DNA of 64,000 nucleotides from Maratus speciosus (lineage: Eukaryota; Arthropoda; Arachnida; Araneae; Salticidae), in the NCBI GenBank assembly GCA_963932465.1, contig OZ010799.1:283846083-283910082 (forward strand), given 5' to 3'. The notes under the pieces were generated by a model, which ran no database searches, had not been told where the DNA came from, and worked only from the letters and a program-made list of their open reading frames with translations. Below are positions 47,561 through 57,092 of this stretch, one piece after another. Numbering within the stretch: the first letter of the stretch is position 1; each line of letters begins with the position of its first letter. Position numbers and translations under genes: made by a program.

Positions 47561-47899
47561 AAGTAATAACGTTGCTTTTCCCCCTTATTATCTAAAAAGT
47601 AAAGCAAATGGATAAAAAAAAAAATACTCATGTACATTAACAGACATTAGCGTTTTTTAAATCATAATATAAAAAATGGTTTATATACTCGTTTTTAATA
47701 AAGATACAATTAAATACAATTAAATTTGTAATTTTTTACATCATTGAAAATATTGCCTTTCATAATAAAGAAAAAGTTTTAGATCTGAACAGTTTTAGTC
47801 CTTAAAATATATAAATCTCCTGTCTCAGTTTCCAAAATTTGAAATGAGAGAGAAAATTAAAACGTTGAACAAACAATGGAAAGTAATTATGAAATCGCT

Positions 47900-48480
47900 T
47901 TAATATCAAAAATTTTTTTACTGAAATTTTCACTTTAATCGCTTTTTTTAATTTAAAACTCTAAGTAAACAAAGAAAATAAATATATAATCATATTTCTG
48001 CGAACAAATATTTTGGGAAAATTCGAAGTTTAATCCATAGTTTAATCCTAGTTTAAACTAGTTCATTTCGCTCTTAAAAGTCGCCATGTGTAAATAAAGG
48101 TTCTGCGAGAATTCGACTATTGTGTTCAGAATTATATTTTATGATAAGTAATATAAATTCAGAAAGTATATGACTTACGCTACAGAAAGTAATTCCACCT
48201 TTGAAGATTAAGTGTAGTGCGATAAGTTCGATTAAATTTAGCTCTGGATGTAAAATTTTCAGTTATTAATTTTAAATTTCAAGAATGAAGATTAATTTTA
48301 AATTTCAAGAATAAACTTAAGACAGTTCCTCTTTTAAGTATGCACAGCTACGTCTTCCTCTAAAAGACTGCATTATATTGAATTAAAAATAGTCTCTTTG
48401 TGATAATGTTATTTTGTTGAAACAAGTAAATTTTCATAAATATTCTACAGGGTAATTTATTTCCTTTAGATGTTACTTTT
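47900..48480 (+). repeat. Repeat G, copy 6
   Basis: GAGAATTCGACTATTGTGTT (near 48107), CAGAATTATATTTTATGATA, AGTAATATAAATTCAGAAAG, ACCTTTGAAGATTAAGTGTA and GATTAAATTTAGCTC. The segment before it (GTTTAATCCTAGTTTAAACTAG) also fits the family. Confidence 0.65.
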
Positions 48481-49470
48481 TTATATTCAGTAAATAGACT
48501 TTTGTTTTTATTTTATATAAACAAAACTTAGTCCATATTATCTACGTCTCTATGTCTGTAGATAAATGTCATATATTTTTTTATAGATTTTCGTTAATAC
48601 GTATTGTTTTATTCTATGTATATCACGATATTTTGTAAAATTCAGACGAAAACTGAGGCCATAGCAATAAACATCGCTCTGTCTAAATACATCAGACGAT
48701 ACCTCGAAACCTATGACACAATTTTATATTCAGGAATATTAATCAACACCATTCTACCAATTATCTAGTAGGGGGATAAGAACAGTACATTTGCAGTCAT
48801 CGTTAGGTCTTTTTACACTGCATCTAAATGTATAGGATATCTCCATTAATAAAAGAGTAGAATTATCCGTAACGGAAACGCTTTTATTCCATCAGTTGAC
48901 TATATTACAAAATTAAGCGTTCGCCACAGTTCCAAAGAATATTTCGACATTTTCCCTACTTAAACTGTAGTAGTTAGTCATGTCATCATGAACTACATTT
49001 AAAAATGATGTTATGATATCAATATATTATTGAAAAAATCCCTTCCAAACGACAAGCATGAGTTTTTGAAAGGTGACACAACTGGTGACACGAAAATCTG
49101 AGTTCCTCACTCATGTTTAGGCGTTTTAAATCTCCAAGCGGAGTGTTTCTGACTGCAGTGCAGATATATTGATCAGTGAATAACAGCCCGAAAACGCGTA
49201 GAACTATTGTTTATGTGTGGACGTAAAATAGAACAAGCCGATCTTCCAGGACAAAAAATACGCCGAACAACTTCTAAAATAACAGATAAATAAAGGCGAA
49301 AAAAGATAACTTTAACAGAATTCATATTAGCATTTAAGAGATAAAAATGGAAAGAGCTTGAAACAATTAATAGTTACGGGAAATGGTTTTTAGAACAGAT
49401 TTTGAAAATAATAAAATATTAATATACGCATTTTAAATAGAAATTTAAGTAAATGTAAAGACTGAAATAT
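48481..49470. other. No feature seen
   Basis: Less AT-rich in places (48640-49250) but without an open frame, splice-like pattern or repeat I can defend. Confidence 0.35.
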
Positions 49471-49479
49471 TGTTTAAGA

Positions 49480-49760
49480 TAGGTTTTACCTTAATAATAT
49501 AGTAACAGGATTGTATAATCATGTTAGGTAGGAAATTTGATGGAATAATTTTTAAATAGGAAATACTTTAAGAAACTATGATTGTATAAACATTTTAAGT
49601 AGAAAACTTTTATGAAATAATTTAAGATAGGAAATACTTTAATAATCTAGGATTATATAATCAAGTTTGGTAGAAATTTTTTATAAAATATTTTTAAGAT
49701 AGGAAATACTTTAATAAACTAGGATTATGTAATTATATTACGTAGGAAATTTTTATGGAA
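49480..49760 (+). repeat. ~80-bp tandem repeat, about four copies
   Basis: AGATAGGAAATACTTTAATA, AACTAGGATTATATAATCA and TAGAAATTTTTTATAAAAT recur from about 49480, 49555, 49625 and 49695 with variants. Confidence 0.7.
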
Positions 49761-50212
49761 AAATTATAATGATGAGCAGAAATTTAATTTTCGTAATATG
49801 CATATATATATATTACTTCTCATTACTTTATTTATTTAAATAGATATTAGTATTTCAATGCTTCATATATATGAGCTCGAAAGATTTTCGAAAGACTAAA
49901 TGCATATCAATGTCAAACTTAGTTCAATATATGTGCGTTTGTATGACTGTAGAAAAATTTCATATATTGTTTTATAATTTTCTACAATTTCTTTCAAGAT
50001 TTTTTTTCTTACTTCTCATTTCTTATTTTCAAAAAATAGTTTATAGATTTGAGCATTTATTTGTTTTCTATAAACCAGCTCAAGCGGTTTTCTACCGACT
50101 AGATGGATATGAACTTCAAATTTAGTACATTTTATTCATGTTTATATTACTGTTGAAAATTTTCATATAAAATATTATAAATTTTGGACAAGACAAATTT
50201 ATTTATTTTTAG
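49761..50212. other. No gene seen
   Basis: AT-rich. The frame at 49871-50125 (84 codons) has no domain; its last part (ACCGACTAGATGGATAT) recurs at about 51151 (ACCGACTAGATGTATAT), so it is repeat-derived. Confidence 0.4.
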
Positions 50213-50709
50213 GGTTTCGTTCATATGACGGAACCCTATTCGTCTCACTCCTCTGTCTTTCCGTTTGTCTGTCCGTCTGTCTGTCTGTCACAGAGCCCGT
50301 TCTCAGAAGCTATATATGATGGAGACTTGAAATTTTGGATTCTTATAGCTGAATGCCTCACATCAAACGACAAATCATAAAAATTCGAAAAAAACTTATA
50401 TTTACCCCCTCTAGGCTCTAACTTCTGTATTTTAAGTTTTTTTTTTTCTAACTGAGCCCCTAATTAAGTTGAAGACTTGAAAATTTCGATACTTTTAGAA
50501 GAACACCTCACATCAAAAGACATATCATAAAATGTTGAAAAAGTCTTATATTATTTACCCCTCCGGGCTCTAACTTCTGTATTTTTAGCAATTTTTCTAA
50601 CCTCCACACTTTTCACCCGAGGAGCACTTTTCTAACATTTGCCGACACTCCTTTAACCACTCTTTCATATTATGCACCATAGCCGTACATATTTTAGTTC
50701 CAATTTTTA

Positions 50710-50723
50710 CCGCCAGGGGGCGC
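50710..50723 (+). promoter_or_regulatory. CTCF-like motif, plus orientation
   Basis: CCGCCAGGGGGCGC fits 13 of 14 positions of the consensus CCASYAGRKGGCRS. Whether it is bound is unknown; conservation of the CTCF core motif across arthropods is established knowledge. Confidence 0.45.
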
Positions 50724-50827
50724 ATACCTATCTCGTGTGCTATGGATCCGATCCCCTCGACTAATATAGCTACGGATAGTTTGTAAAACGGAGTTTCGTT
50801 CGAATAGAGGTTTGTTTAGAATAGAGT

Positions 50828-50841
50828 GCGCCCCCTGGTTG
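50828..50841 (-). promoter_or_regulatory. CTCF-like motif, minus orientation
   Basis: On the minus strand CAACCAGGGGGCGC fits 13 of 14 consensus positions. It points toward the plus-strand motif 118 bases to the left, so the pair is convergent. Confidence 0.45.
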
Positions 50842-50945
50842 CGAAATGTGGAACTAACAGATTTCGCAAAAGAATAAAATGTTTTGAAAGGAATATTAAA
50901 CGAAACACTCTGTGAGATCTGTGGTCACACTTACCCACTTGTTTT

Positions 50946-51600
50946 TAATTCATATATCTTTTTTTTTTTCAAAAACTGAATTCATCAATCAGAAAAACAA
51001 ACTCTCAATGAATAACAGTTTAATAGATAATTTACATCATGAATCTAAAAATATGAAAAGCATTTTATTTCTTTATTTTTCTCCTGTCATTCAGACATCG
51101 TAATTTATAGTAAAAATAATGTTAATATACATCTGGTTCAAAGGGTTTCTACCGACTAGATGTATATTAATATCAAATTTACTATAAATTAGGTATATCT
51201 GAATGACTGTAGAAAAATAAGGAAATAAAATATATTTTTATATATTTAATTTCATATTGTAAATTATTTTTTTCTTTTTACTTTTTGTGAGTATTTCTTG
51301 TAAAAAGAATGTTGTGGAGCAATATGTAGGGATTCCAGTTTTCTCTTTCGGATAACACTACAACTTTTTTTAAACAAGAGTTTCCGTGGTAGATTTCTAC
51401 AATGTTTGTAATTGAAATCTTCCACATCACCACTTGCGTACCAAAACAATTACCAGTGGTCTTTCCGAATTTGCTAGTGTTAACTTTATGAAGAAGTTAC
51501 AATATAAATAATAAAAATAGATTTCTGTACTGTATAAACAGCTTTTATCAGTATATTTTTAGTCATTAAGTAAATCTCGAGTTATTTCTTTACGTAATTT
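50946..51600. other. No gene seen
   Basis: AT-rich. Open frames at 50912-51103 and 51264-51449 show no domain. Confidence 0.4.
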
Positions 51601-51603
51601 TAT

Positions 51604-52217
51604 TCCGGTGAGAAATTCGGGTTTTTTTTTTCAAATGGAATTTTAAGTTCGGGGTCGGGTAATATGTCCATGGAAATTATTTTGTCTTGCTTGGATCCGG
51701 GTATGGTTCTTTGGAATTTTTTTGTCGGGTTCAGATTTGGTTCGGGTCAGATTTCTGGTTTTCTTCAAATGGAATTTTTAGGTTCGTGCCGGGTTGCGCG
51801 TGCACGGAAATTGTCTTGATCGGATCGGGTTATGGTTCTTTGAAATAGTTTTATCGGTTATCAGATTAGGTTCAGGTCATATTTCGAGTTTTTTCAAATG
51901 GAACGTTCAGGTTCGGGTCAGGTTGCATGTAGAATGCAATTATTTCGTCGTACTCGGATCAAAGGTACGGTCTGTTTAATTTATTTTTAGTTTTCTGGTC
52001 CGTTTATGGGTTAAGAATCCTAAAAAATCACCCTGATTGGGAAATAAGTGGTCATTTTCGAATCAGCCTAACGCTGTCTAGGCTGTTTGCAATAAGCCTG
52101 AAAAATATCAGGCTAATTCGAAAATGAGAGATGATTCTCCAATTAACCCGACTCTTTGCAAGCAGCCTAGGCTATTTGATAAGATACTGATATCTCAATT
52201 AGCTTACGACATATACA
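51604..52217 (-). mobile_element. Foldback-family deletion derivative (loop plus one end)
   Basis: 51630-52000 carries the G/T-rich loop repeat (TTGTCTTGCTTGGATCCGGG, GGTTCTTTGGAATTTTTTTG). 52020-52217 is the inverted counterpart of 5626-5820: GCAGCCTAGGCTATTTG, CTCAATTAGCTTACGACATA. No ~150-bp arm units lie between, and no left terminus is seen near 51604. The loop orientation relative to the end matches the full element. Confidence 0.75.
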
Positions 52218-52768
52218 CCACTGATCCCAAATGAAATATAATGGTATAATAAAATGTTTATAAATAAATAAATCATCGAAATATTTATGTTGCACTTCAG
52301 ACCTGAGTTACACAAATGTGGACCTCTATTTTTCGTTGTTTCTTTTTGTTGTTTTTTTAATAAAAAGTAAATTGTTTGAGTTTTTATTTTTACTTTATTT
52401 TTATATAGCTCAATATCTTCTGCTTTAGATCAAACCCAATAAATGTACTGATCTTTATTTACTCATAAAATAAATGTTATTTTCAATGGAGTTTGCAAAA
52501 TGCCTTCAGGACAGTGCACCCGAAAAAATTAGAAAATTTCCAAATTATTTAACTTAAACGGTTAAAAAATTTGAGTATTTGTGGATCATTTACTTGTTTA
52601 AAGCCCTTGTTTAAAACTTGTTTAATTTGTTATTACGCGAATTTAGATTATCGATAATTAAACTGATAATATAAGGAGCTAATAATTTTAGATGTACATT
52701 TGTGCACCTAAATTACCAGTCCCCAGAAGTATCAATTTCTGAAAAAGAGCTCTTTCTTTCATATATGA
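52218..52768. other. No feature seen
   Basis: AT-rich sequence with no coding or repeat signal that I recognise. Confidence 0.35.
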
Positions 52769-53501
52769 CAGTGGTCCTCAACCTCTCTGAGCTCAATGAC
52801 CACTAAATTCGTAATGTTAACTCTCTCGGACGAGTAGTATGTTGGTCGGTTGTTTGGTTAGTTGGCTGAACTACGTAGAATTTAATGGCACGAAATGTGT
52901 TTAAAGACATGCAACGCCAGTACCATTAACAGTTTTTTTTTATAAACATAATTGTATTTGTTTAATGATGATCATGTAAATTCCATTTTATTCATATGAA
53001 ATTTGCAACTATTTACTAAAGCAAATTCATAAATCCTTATATGAATTGATAAGCAAATATGCTTATTTAAGCAGAATAGAATTATGAAAGGTTGTTTAAT
53101 TGAAACAAAATTATAAAGTTAGTTGTTACAAAACAATTTTACTTTATTTATGTATCACATGTAATATTTATTCCTGTTTCTTAGAAACACGTTCATGGAT
53201 TTTTTGCAATTATATTACTGCAAATTGGAGAGTGGTTTCTGTTTCAGACTAAGACCAGTGCTAATTTTTAATTGTTGCGATAGACGAAAATATCTTTGCG
53301 TTCAAATATATTGTTGAAATCTGAATAAAAAATTTTCATTGTCTTTTCGTTTATCAGGAAATATATAAATTTCTATCGGATAAAATATAACAATTTCTTA
53401 AAATAATGTTTTATTATTTATCAAAATTAAAAAATGAAAATGAAAATCAGATTTTTCTGCGGACCACCAAAATTATTCTTCGGACCATTGGTTGACTTCT
53501 G
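52769..53501. mobile_element. hAT-like non-autonomous element, old
   Basis: CAGTGGTCCTCAACCTCTCT at 52769 is a typical hAT terminus. The right end has CTGCGGACCACCAAAATTAT, CTTCGGACCATTGGTTGAC and a final CTG at 53499-53501, the usual hAT MITE ending in diverged form. Flanks ATATATGA (left) and ATCTATGG (right) agree at 6 of 8 positions as a decayed target duplication. No transposase. Confidence 0.7.
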
Positions 53502-53579
53502 ATCTATGGTGTCCTTTTTTTGTGCAAAAGCAACGAATATGTATTTATAGTATTCTTTTAACTTCAGGTGTGATAAGAT

Positions 53580-54130
53580 TAATTACTTTTTTTTTAAATT
53601 TCAGCACGAAACAAATATAAACATATTGAAAAATAATTATGTGATCATTTTCTCATGAAATAGCGCTTTAGCAAAATCCATAATCAGTATTTTACCGATA
53701 GTTTAAAAATACTTCATTTTCCTTTGAAACGTGATCGAATGTATGAAAAGATATGGAGTTAATTCTACTACTTTGTTTATGATTATATTTAATAATAAGT
53801 AAAATTATTTGAGAAAGTATATCAAAGGGTCTGCAGAAAATGTTCCATCCGTAAAGTTTAAGTGCAGTGTAAAATAGTGAGATCAAATAGAAGTGAATGA
53901 AGATTAAATAGCTCGAGAATTTTGAGAAGATTTTGATTAATAAATTAAAATTTTAAGTATATTTCAGGAATACAGTCTCTGAAAATAAATGAACAATTTA
54001 TTATAACTTACTAGAAGGCAACTCTGCATCAAAATAAATTTTCTCTGTTGATAATATTATTTTGTAGTTGCAATAAAATTATATCGTTTTAAAATTACTT
54101 TTACAATATATTTTAAAATAGGAATAATTA
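53580..54130 (+). repeat. Repeat G, copy 7
   Basis: AATTCTACTACTTTGTTTAT (near 53761), GATTATATTTAATAATAAGT, AAAATTATTTGAGAAAGTAT, GCAGAAAATGTTCCATCC and AAAGTTTAAGTGCAGTGTA. The minus-strand frame at 53692-53886 is inside it. Confidence 0.65.
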
Positions 54131-54363
54131 CAACGGAAAAAGTATTTCTTTTAAAAGTAAACAATAGAAAACGATGCATATTTTCAACAAGTATTTAAAC
54201 TATTCTTAACACTTTTCCACAAAGCTGAAAATAGTATAAATTTGTTTTTCTTTCTGCCTGCCTGAAAAATCTCTAACTCCCGTAAATAGACTCTAATTGC
54301 CACAAAATTGGTACAAGTTGTTGAGGTTTACTGTGAAATGTTCCATATTGAAAATGAAGTGGG

Positions 54364-54597
54364 TAGCATCTGTTCTGAAACCTGGTTCAGCTCAACAGAA
54401 TAAATCACAGGTAATGGAACTCCAGAAATCGCTGGATACGTAAATACACTAGATTAATTTTAACACAATTATTCTAATTCGAATTAGAATAATTGTGTTA
54501 AAATTAATCTAGTGTATTTACGCATCCAGCGATTTCTGGAGTTCCATTACCGGTGATTTATTCTGTTGAGCTGAACCAGGTTTCAGACCAGATACTA
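54364..54597. repeat. Zero-spacer palindrome, 117-bp arms
   Basis: Arms meet between 54480 and 54481 at AATTCGAATT. Read outward, both give GAATTAGAATAATTGTGTTA, GATTTCTGGAGTTCCATTAC and GAGCTGAACCAGGTTTCAGA, with only four mismatches that I count. The start of the right arm recurs at 55014-55044 after the tRNA-like gene. The sequence from 54482 to about 55013 therefore looks like one unit of a repeat that contains the tRNA, with an inverted partial unit to its left. Confidence 0.92.
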
Positions 54598-54639
54598 TAA
54601 TCATTAAGGTTAGATGGGTGAGAAAGCTCCACCAGATTC

Positions 54640-54892
54640 GTCCGGGATAGCTCAGATGGCAGAGCACTGGGGGCTTCAGCCACACTGTAAAAAAACGGAC
54701 TAAAAAACTGAAATACTACTGGCAATCTAGACGCCAGTACTATTTCCGTTTTTTTACGGTAATTTTATCCATAAATTACAGAAAAAGTTCCGTTTTTAAT
54801 CAGAAAAACGCAAAATTTTCTGTAATTTATGGGTAAAAATACCCGTAAAAAACGGAAATAGTACTGGCGACTAGCTTGCCAGTAGTATTTCC

Positions 54893-54928
<36 letters not shown>

Positions 54929-54969
54929 CACAGTGCAAGAGATTCCTGGTTCGAATCCTGGTCCGGACA
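54640..54969 (+). pseudogene. tRNA-like gene split by a MITE
   Basis: GTCCGGG (54640-54646) pairs in all seven positions with TCCGGAC (54962-54968), one as G-T, followed by discriminator A and TTTTT (54970-54974), a Pol III terminator. TAGCTCAGATGG (54648-54659) is a perfect A box and GGTTCGAATCC (54948-54958) a perfect B box. Without the insertion and one CA the gene is 75 nt. The anticodon stem (CTGGG...GCCAA) pairs poorly, the T stem has a central mismatch and the linker before the D stem has an extra base. I therefore do not assign an anticodon and call it a pseudogene or tRNA-derived repeat. Confidence 0.8.
54683..54935. mobile_element. MITE inside the tRNA-like gene
   Basis: 253 bp from CACTGTAAAAAAACGG to a T-run (about 54893-54928) and CACAGTG. 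It is flanked by CA on both sides (54681-54682 and 54936-54937) instead of TA. Inner inverted words include GGAAATAGTACTGGCG against CGCCAGTACTATTTCC. GACGCCAGTA is shared with the MITE at 14741. It separates the A box from the B box by about 290 bases. Confidence 0.88.
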
Positions 54970-55044
54970 TTTTTCGCCCAGTTGGAAATTTACATCTAAT
55001 ATGATTTATTTACCAATTAGAATAATTGTGTTAAAATTAATCTA

Positions 55045-55472
55045 AGTATGTAGCGCTTATAGATCGTTTACAGTAAACACTCAAAATAATTCCCTTACAA
55101 TACGGTCTGTGGGAAAAAATCGTTTTTAGTGTATTTTAATGAAGTTGCACTATTTCTAACATATTGAAATTGATATGTATCACTAAGATGCGCCAGAATA
55201 TGCTTACAATAGAATAGGGCATGCATAACATTTCATCATTAATTTACAGAGGCACACAGAAAAATTGGGTTACAGTATTGCACATTAACAATAATTGATG
55301 GTAGTGCATTTTTAAATTAACTAAATTTTTGCACATTACTTACTGTGTATAAATTCTATAAATCATATACTTATATAGGTTTCCATTTATTGACGGAAAT
55401 TGTTCAAGGGGAATTTTCAAACGTGCTATGCATTTCCTAACTGAACTAAAGTTTAGCATACTGTGCAGTATA
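55045..55472 (+). repeat. Repeat E, left part
   Basis: Bases 55240-55470 hold TTGACGGAAATTGTTCAAGG, GCTATGCATTTCCTAACTGA and AGTTTAGCATACTGTGCAGT, matching 9300-9380 and (inverted) 28120-28215. The preceding 200 bases are featureless. Confidence 0.5.
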
Positions 55473-56392
55473 GGGGAGGGTAGTACACAGTGAGGCGAAA
55501 ATTATTATTACTTAACAAATGGCAACGACTTTTATTCTTTTGAAAAATTTTTTGCTACATCTTTAAGCTATACAAGTGCGCTACACATTAAGTTATAAAT
55601 GGTTTTAAAAAAGTTATTTATAAAAGCACAGAAGCAGCATAACGGAGTATCGAAAATTGTCTCACTGTGTACCACAAGTAGTACACAGTGAGACAATGTA
55701 TATATTTTCATAAATCATACATTTTTACACTCTATCAATAATTTTCTGCAGTTTATGATTTCTAATTAATATTTCTAGATTTTCAAAATAATAAAAATAT
55801 CAGCCGCGTGGGGACAATGGCAGACCTTGGGCTACCTTCATGGAAATTTTCAGCCTCTTACGTTTAGTAAATTTCCCTAGACATCGCAGGCACACACACA
55901 CATAGAGAAAGAGAGAGAGAGAGAGTGAAAAAAATCTTCTTTTATTAATAAATATCTTTTTTGACATCAGAACCACATAGTAGGTACACAATAAGACACG
56001 CCTCACTGTGTACCACAATTGTGCGTCTCACTGTGTACTTTCGTTACGGTGTAACAAACATCTGTTACATCAATTTCATCGCTTTAAAAAGTTTATTTCG
56101 TTTTGCCGATATAGTCTATTATTAGATATAGCTAGGTTTGATTAAGCAAATATATGTCATATTGAGGGAAATAAACTCTAAAATAGACGTTTATGTAACT
56201 TTAACCACTATAAAATAAGGAATTATTTACTATTTTGTCGGACGAGTAACTGAAGTGCCGAAATTAAATGCACGTGTTGCGTAAGAAGAGGTCGTTATGT
56301 GTGTGTGCCTGCTTGAAAAAAAAGTTACAACTATATGTCAAAGTGGCTACTGTCTCACTGTGTACCGTGTCTCACTGTGTACTACCCTACCC
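55473..56392. mobile_element. 920-bp element built on AGTACACAGTGAG words
   Basis: TA (55471-55472 and 56393-56394) flanks GGGGAGGGTAGTACACAGTG at the left and CACTGTGTACTACCCTACCC at the right. The word TCTCACTGTGTAC or its complement also occurs inside near 55661, 55681, 56004, 56029 and 56353. The element splits repeat E, whose next part resumes at 56395. The GA/CA-rich 55886-55925 is a microsatellite. Frames at 55800-56018 and 56297-56479 have no domain. Confidence 0.8.
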
Positions 56393-56394
56393 TA

Positions 56395-56799
56395 CATACA
56401 ATCTATAGAACATATACAGGGTGCAAAAAAAATTGACATTTTTCGACTATTGATAGCAGCTGCTGAAATTGGGTTTTGAAATGTGTTATGCGTTTTCCAA
56501 ATTGTTCGTTTAGACACCTTGTGTCATCTTATTAGACTGTGAACCTTTATTTAAGTATTCTGAATATATTGGAAAATGTTTAATAATATATGCTTGAAGC
56601 AGGATTTTTCGTTCTTGGTTCATATATATATTTTTTATTTTTTAACGTATTTAATTTTTTCAAGTGTATAATTATATTTATTTGACGGAATGTAGAAATT
56701 CTGATATAAGAATTGGAACACATTTTCCGACAGTTCTTTTTAATTTCTCTGAATATGTAACATGCAATGTTTATGTTCTCATAAATGAATGTTTTAGAA
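56395..56799 (+). repeat. Repeat E, right part, and flank
   Basis: ACATATACAGGGTGCAAAAA, GCTGCTGAAATTGGGTTTTG and GTTATGCGTTTTCCAAATTG match 9405-9500 in order. Confidence 0.5.
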
Positions 56800-57085
56800 A
56801 AGTTGTAATTTAATAACAGAATTTATACTTTCAGCCGCTACATTTCCTGATTTGCAAGTAAAGTGCGTAGTTACTTCGACTGCTGTATTCAGGATTACAT
56901 TTAATAATAAGTTAAATAATCTAAGAAAGCACATGAACAGTGCTGCAGAAAATGTTCTAATTTTAAATTTTAAGATAGAATGAGGGCAGGTTTATTCGTA
57001 AAGTTTGAGAAAACTAAGGTATTCATTAAAAATTCGAAAAATAACTCAGCAATGAACTTTCTGTTTTAATACTTTGTAGGAATGT
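56800..57085 (+). repeat. Repeat G, copy 8
   Basis: TCGACTGCTGTATTCAGGAT (near 56877), TACATTTAATAATAAGTTAA, ATAATCTAAGAAAGCACATG and GCAGAAAATGTTCTAAT keep the family order. The 3' part is shortened. Confidence 0.6.
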
Positions 57086-57092
57086 TTAAGTA

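Larger units (their letters stand above)
50694..50857. repeat. Inverted repeat carrying paired CTCF-like motifs
   Basis: TTAGTTCCAATTTTTACCG plus CCAGGGGGCGCA on the plus strand is mirrored, with a few changes, by TGCGCCCCCTGG plus TTGCGAAATGTGGAACTAA. Arms are about 31 bp and the loop about 100 bp. The motifs are the best-conserved part of the arms. Confidence 0.7.
50213..50945 (+). repeat. Repeat C, copy 2, with GTTTCGTT and AACGAAAC ends
   Basis: Leader GGGTTTCGTTCATATGACGG, then GTCTGTCCGTCTGTCTGTCT, then CAGAGCCCGTTCTCAGAAGC and two units with CTTATAGCTGAATGCCTC match 17158-17560. The right part (50610-50945) is distinct and ends ATTAAACGAAACACTCTGTG, also seen at 35550. GTTTCGTT near the start and AACGAAAC near the end are complementary and may mark element ends. 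Confidence 0.6.
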
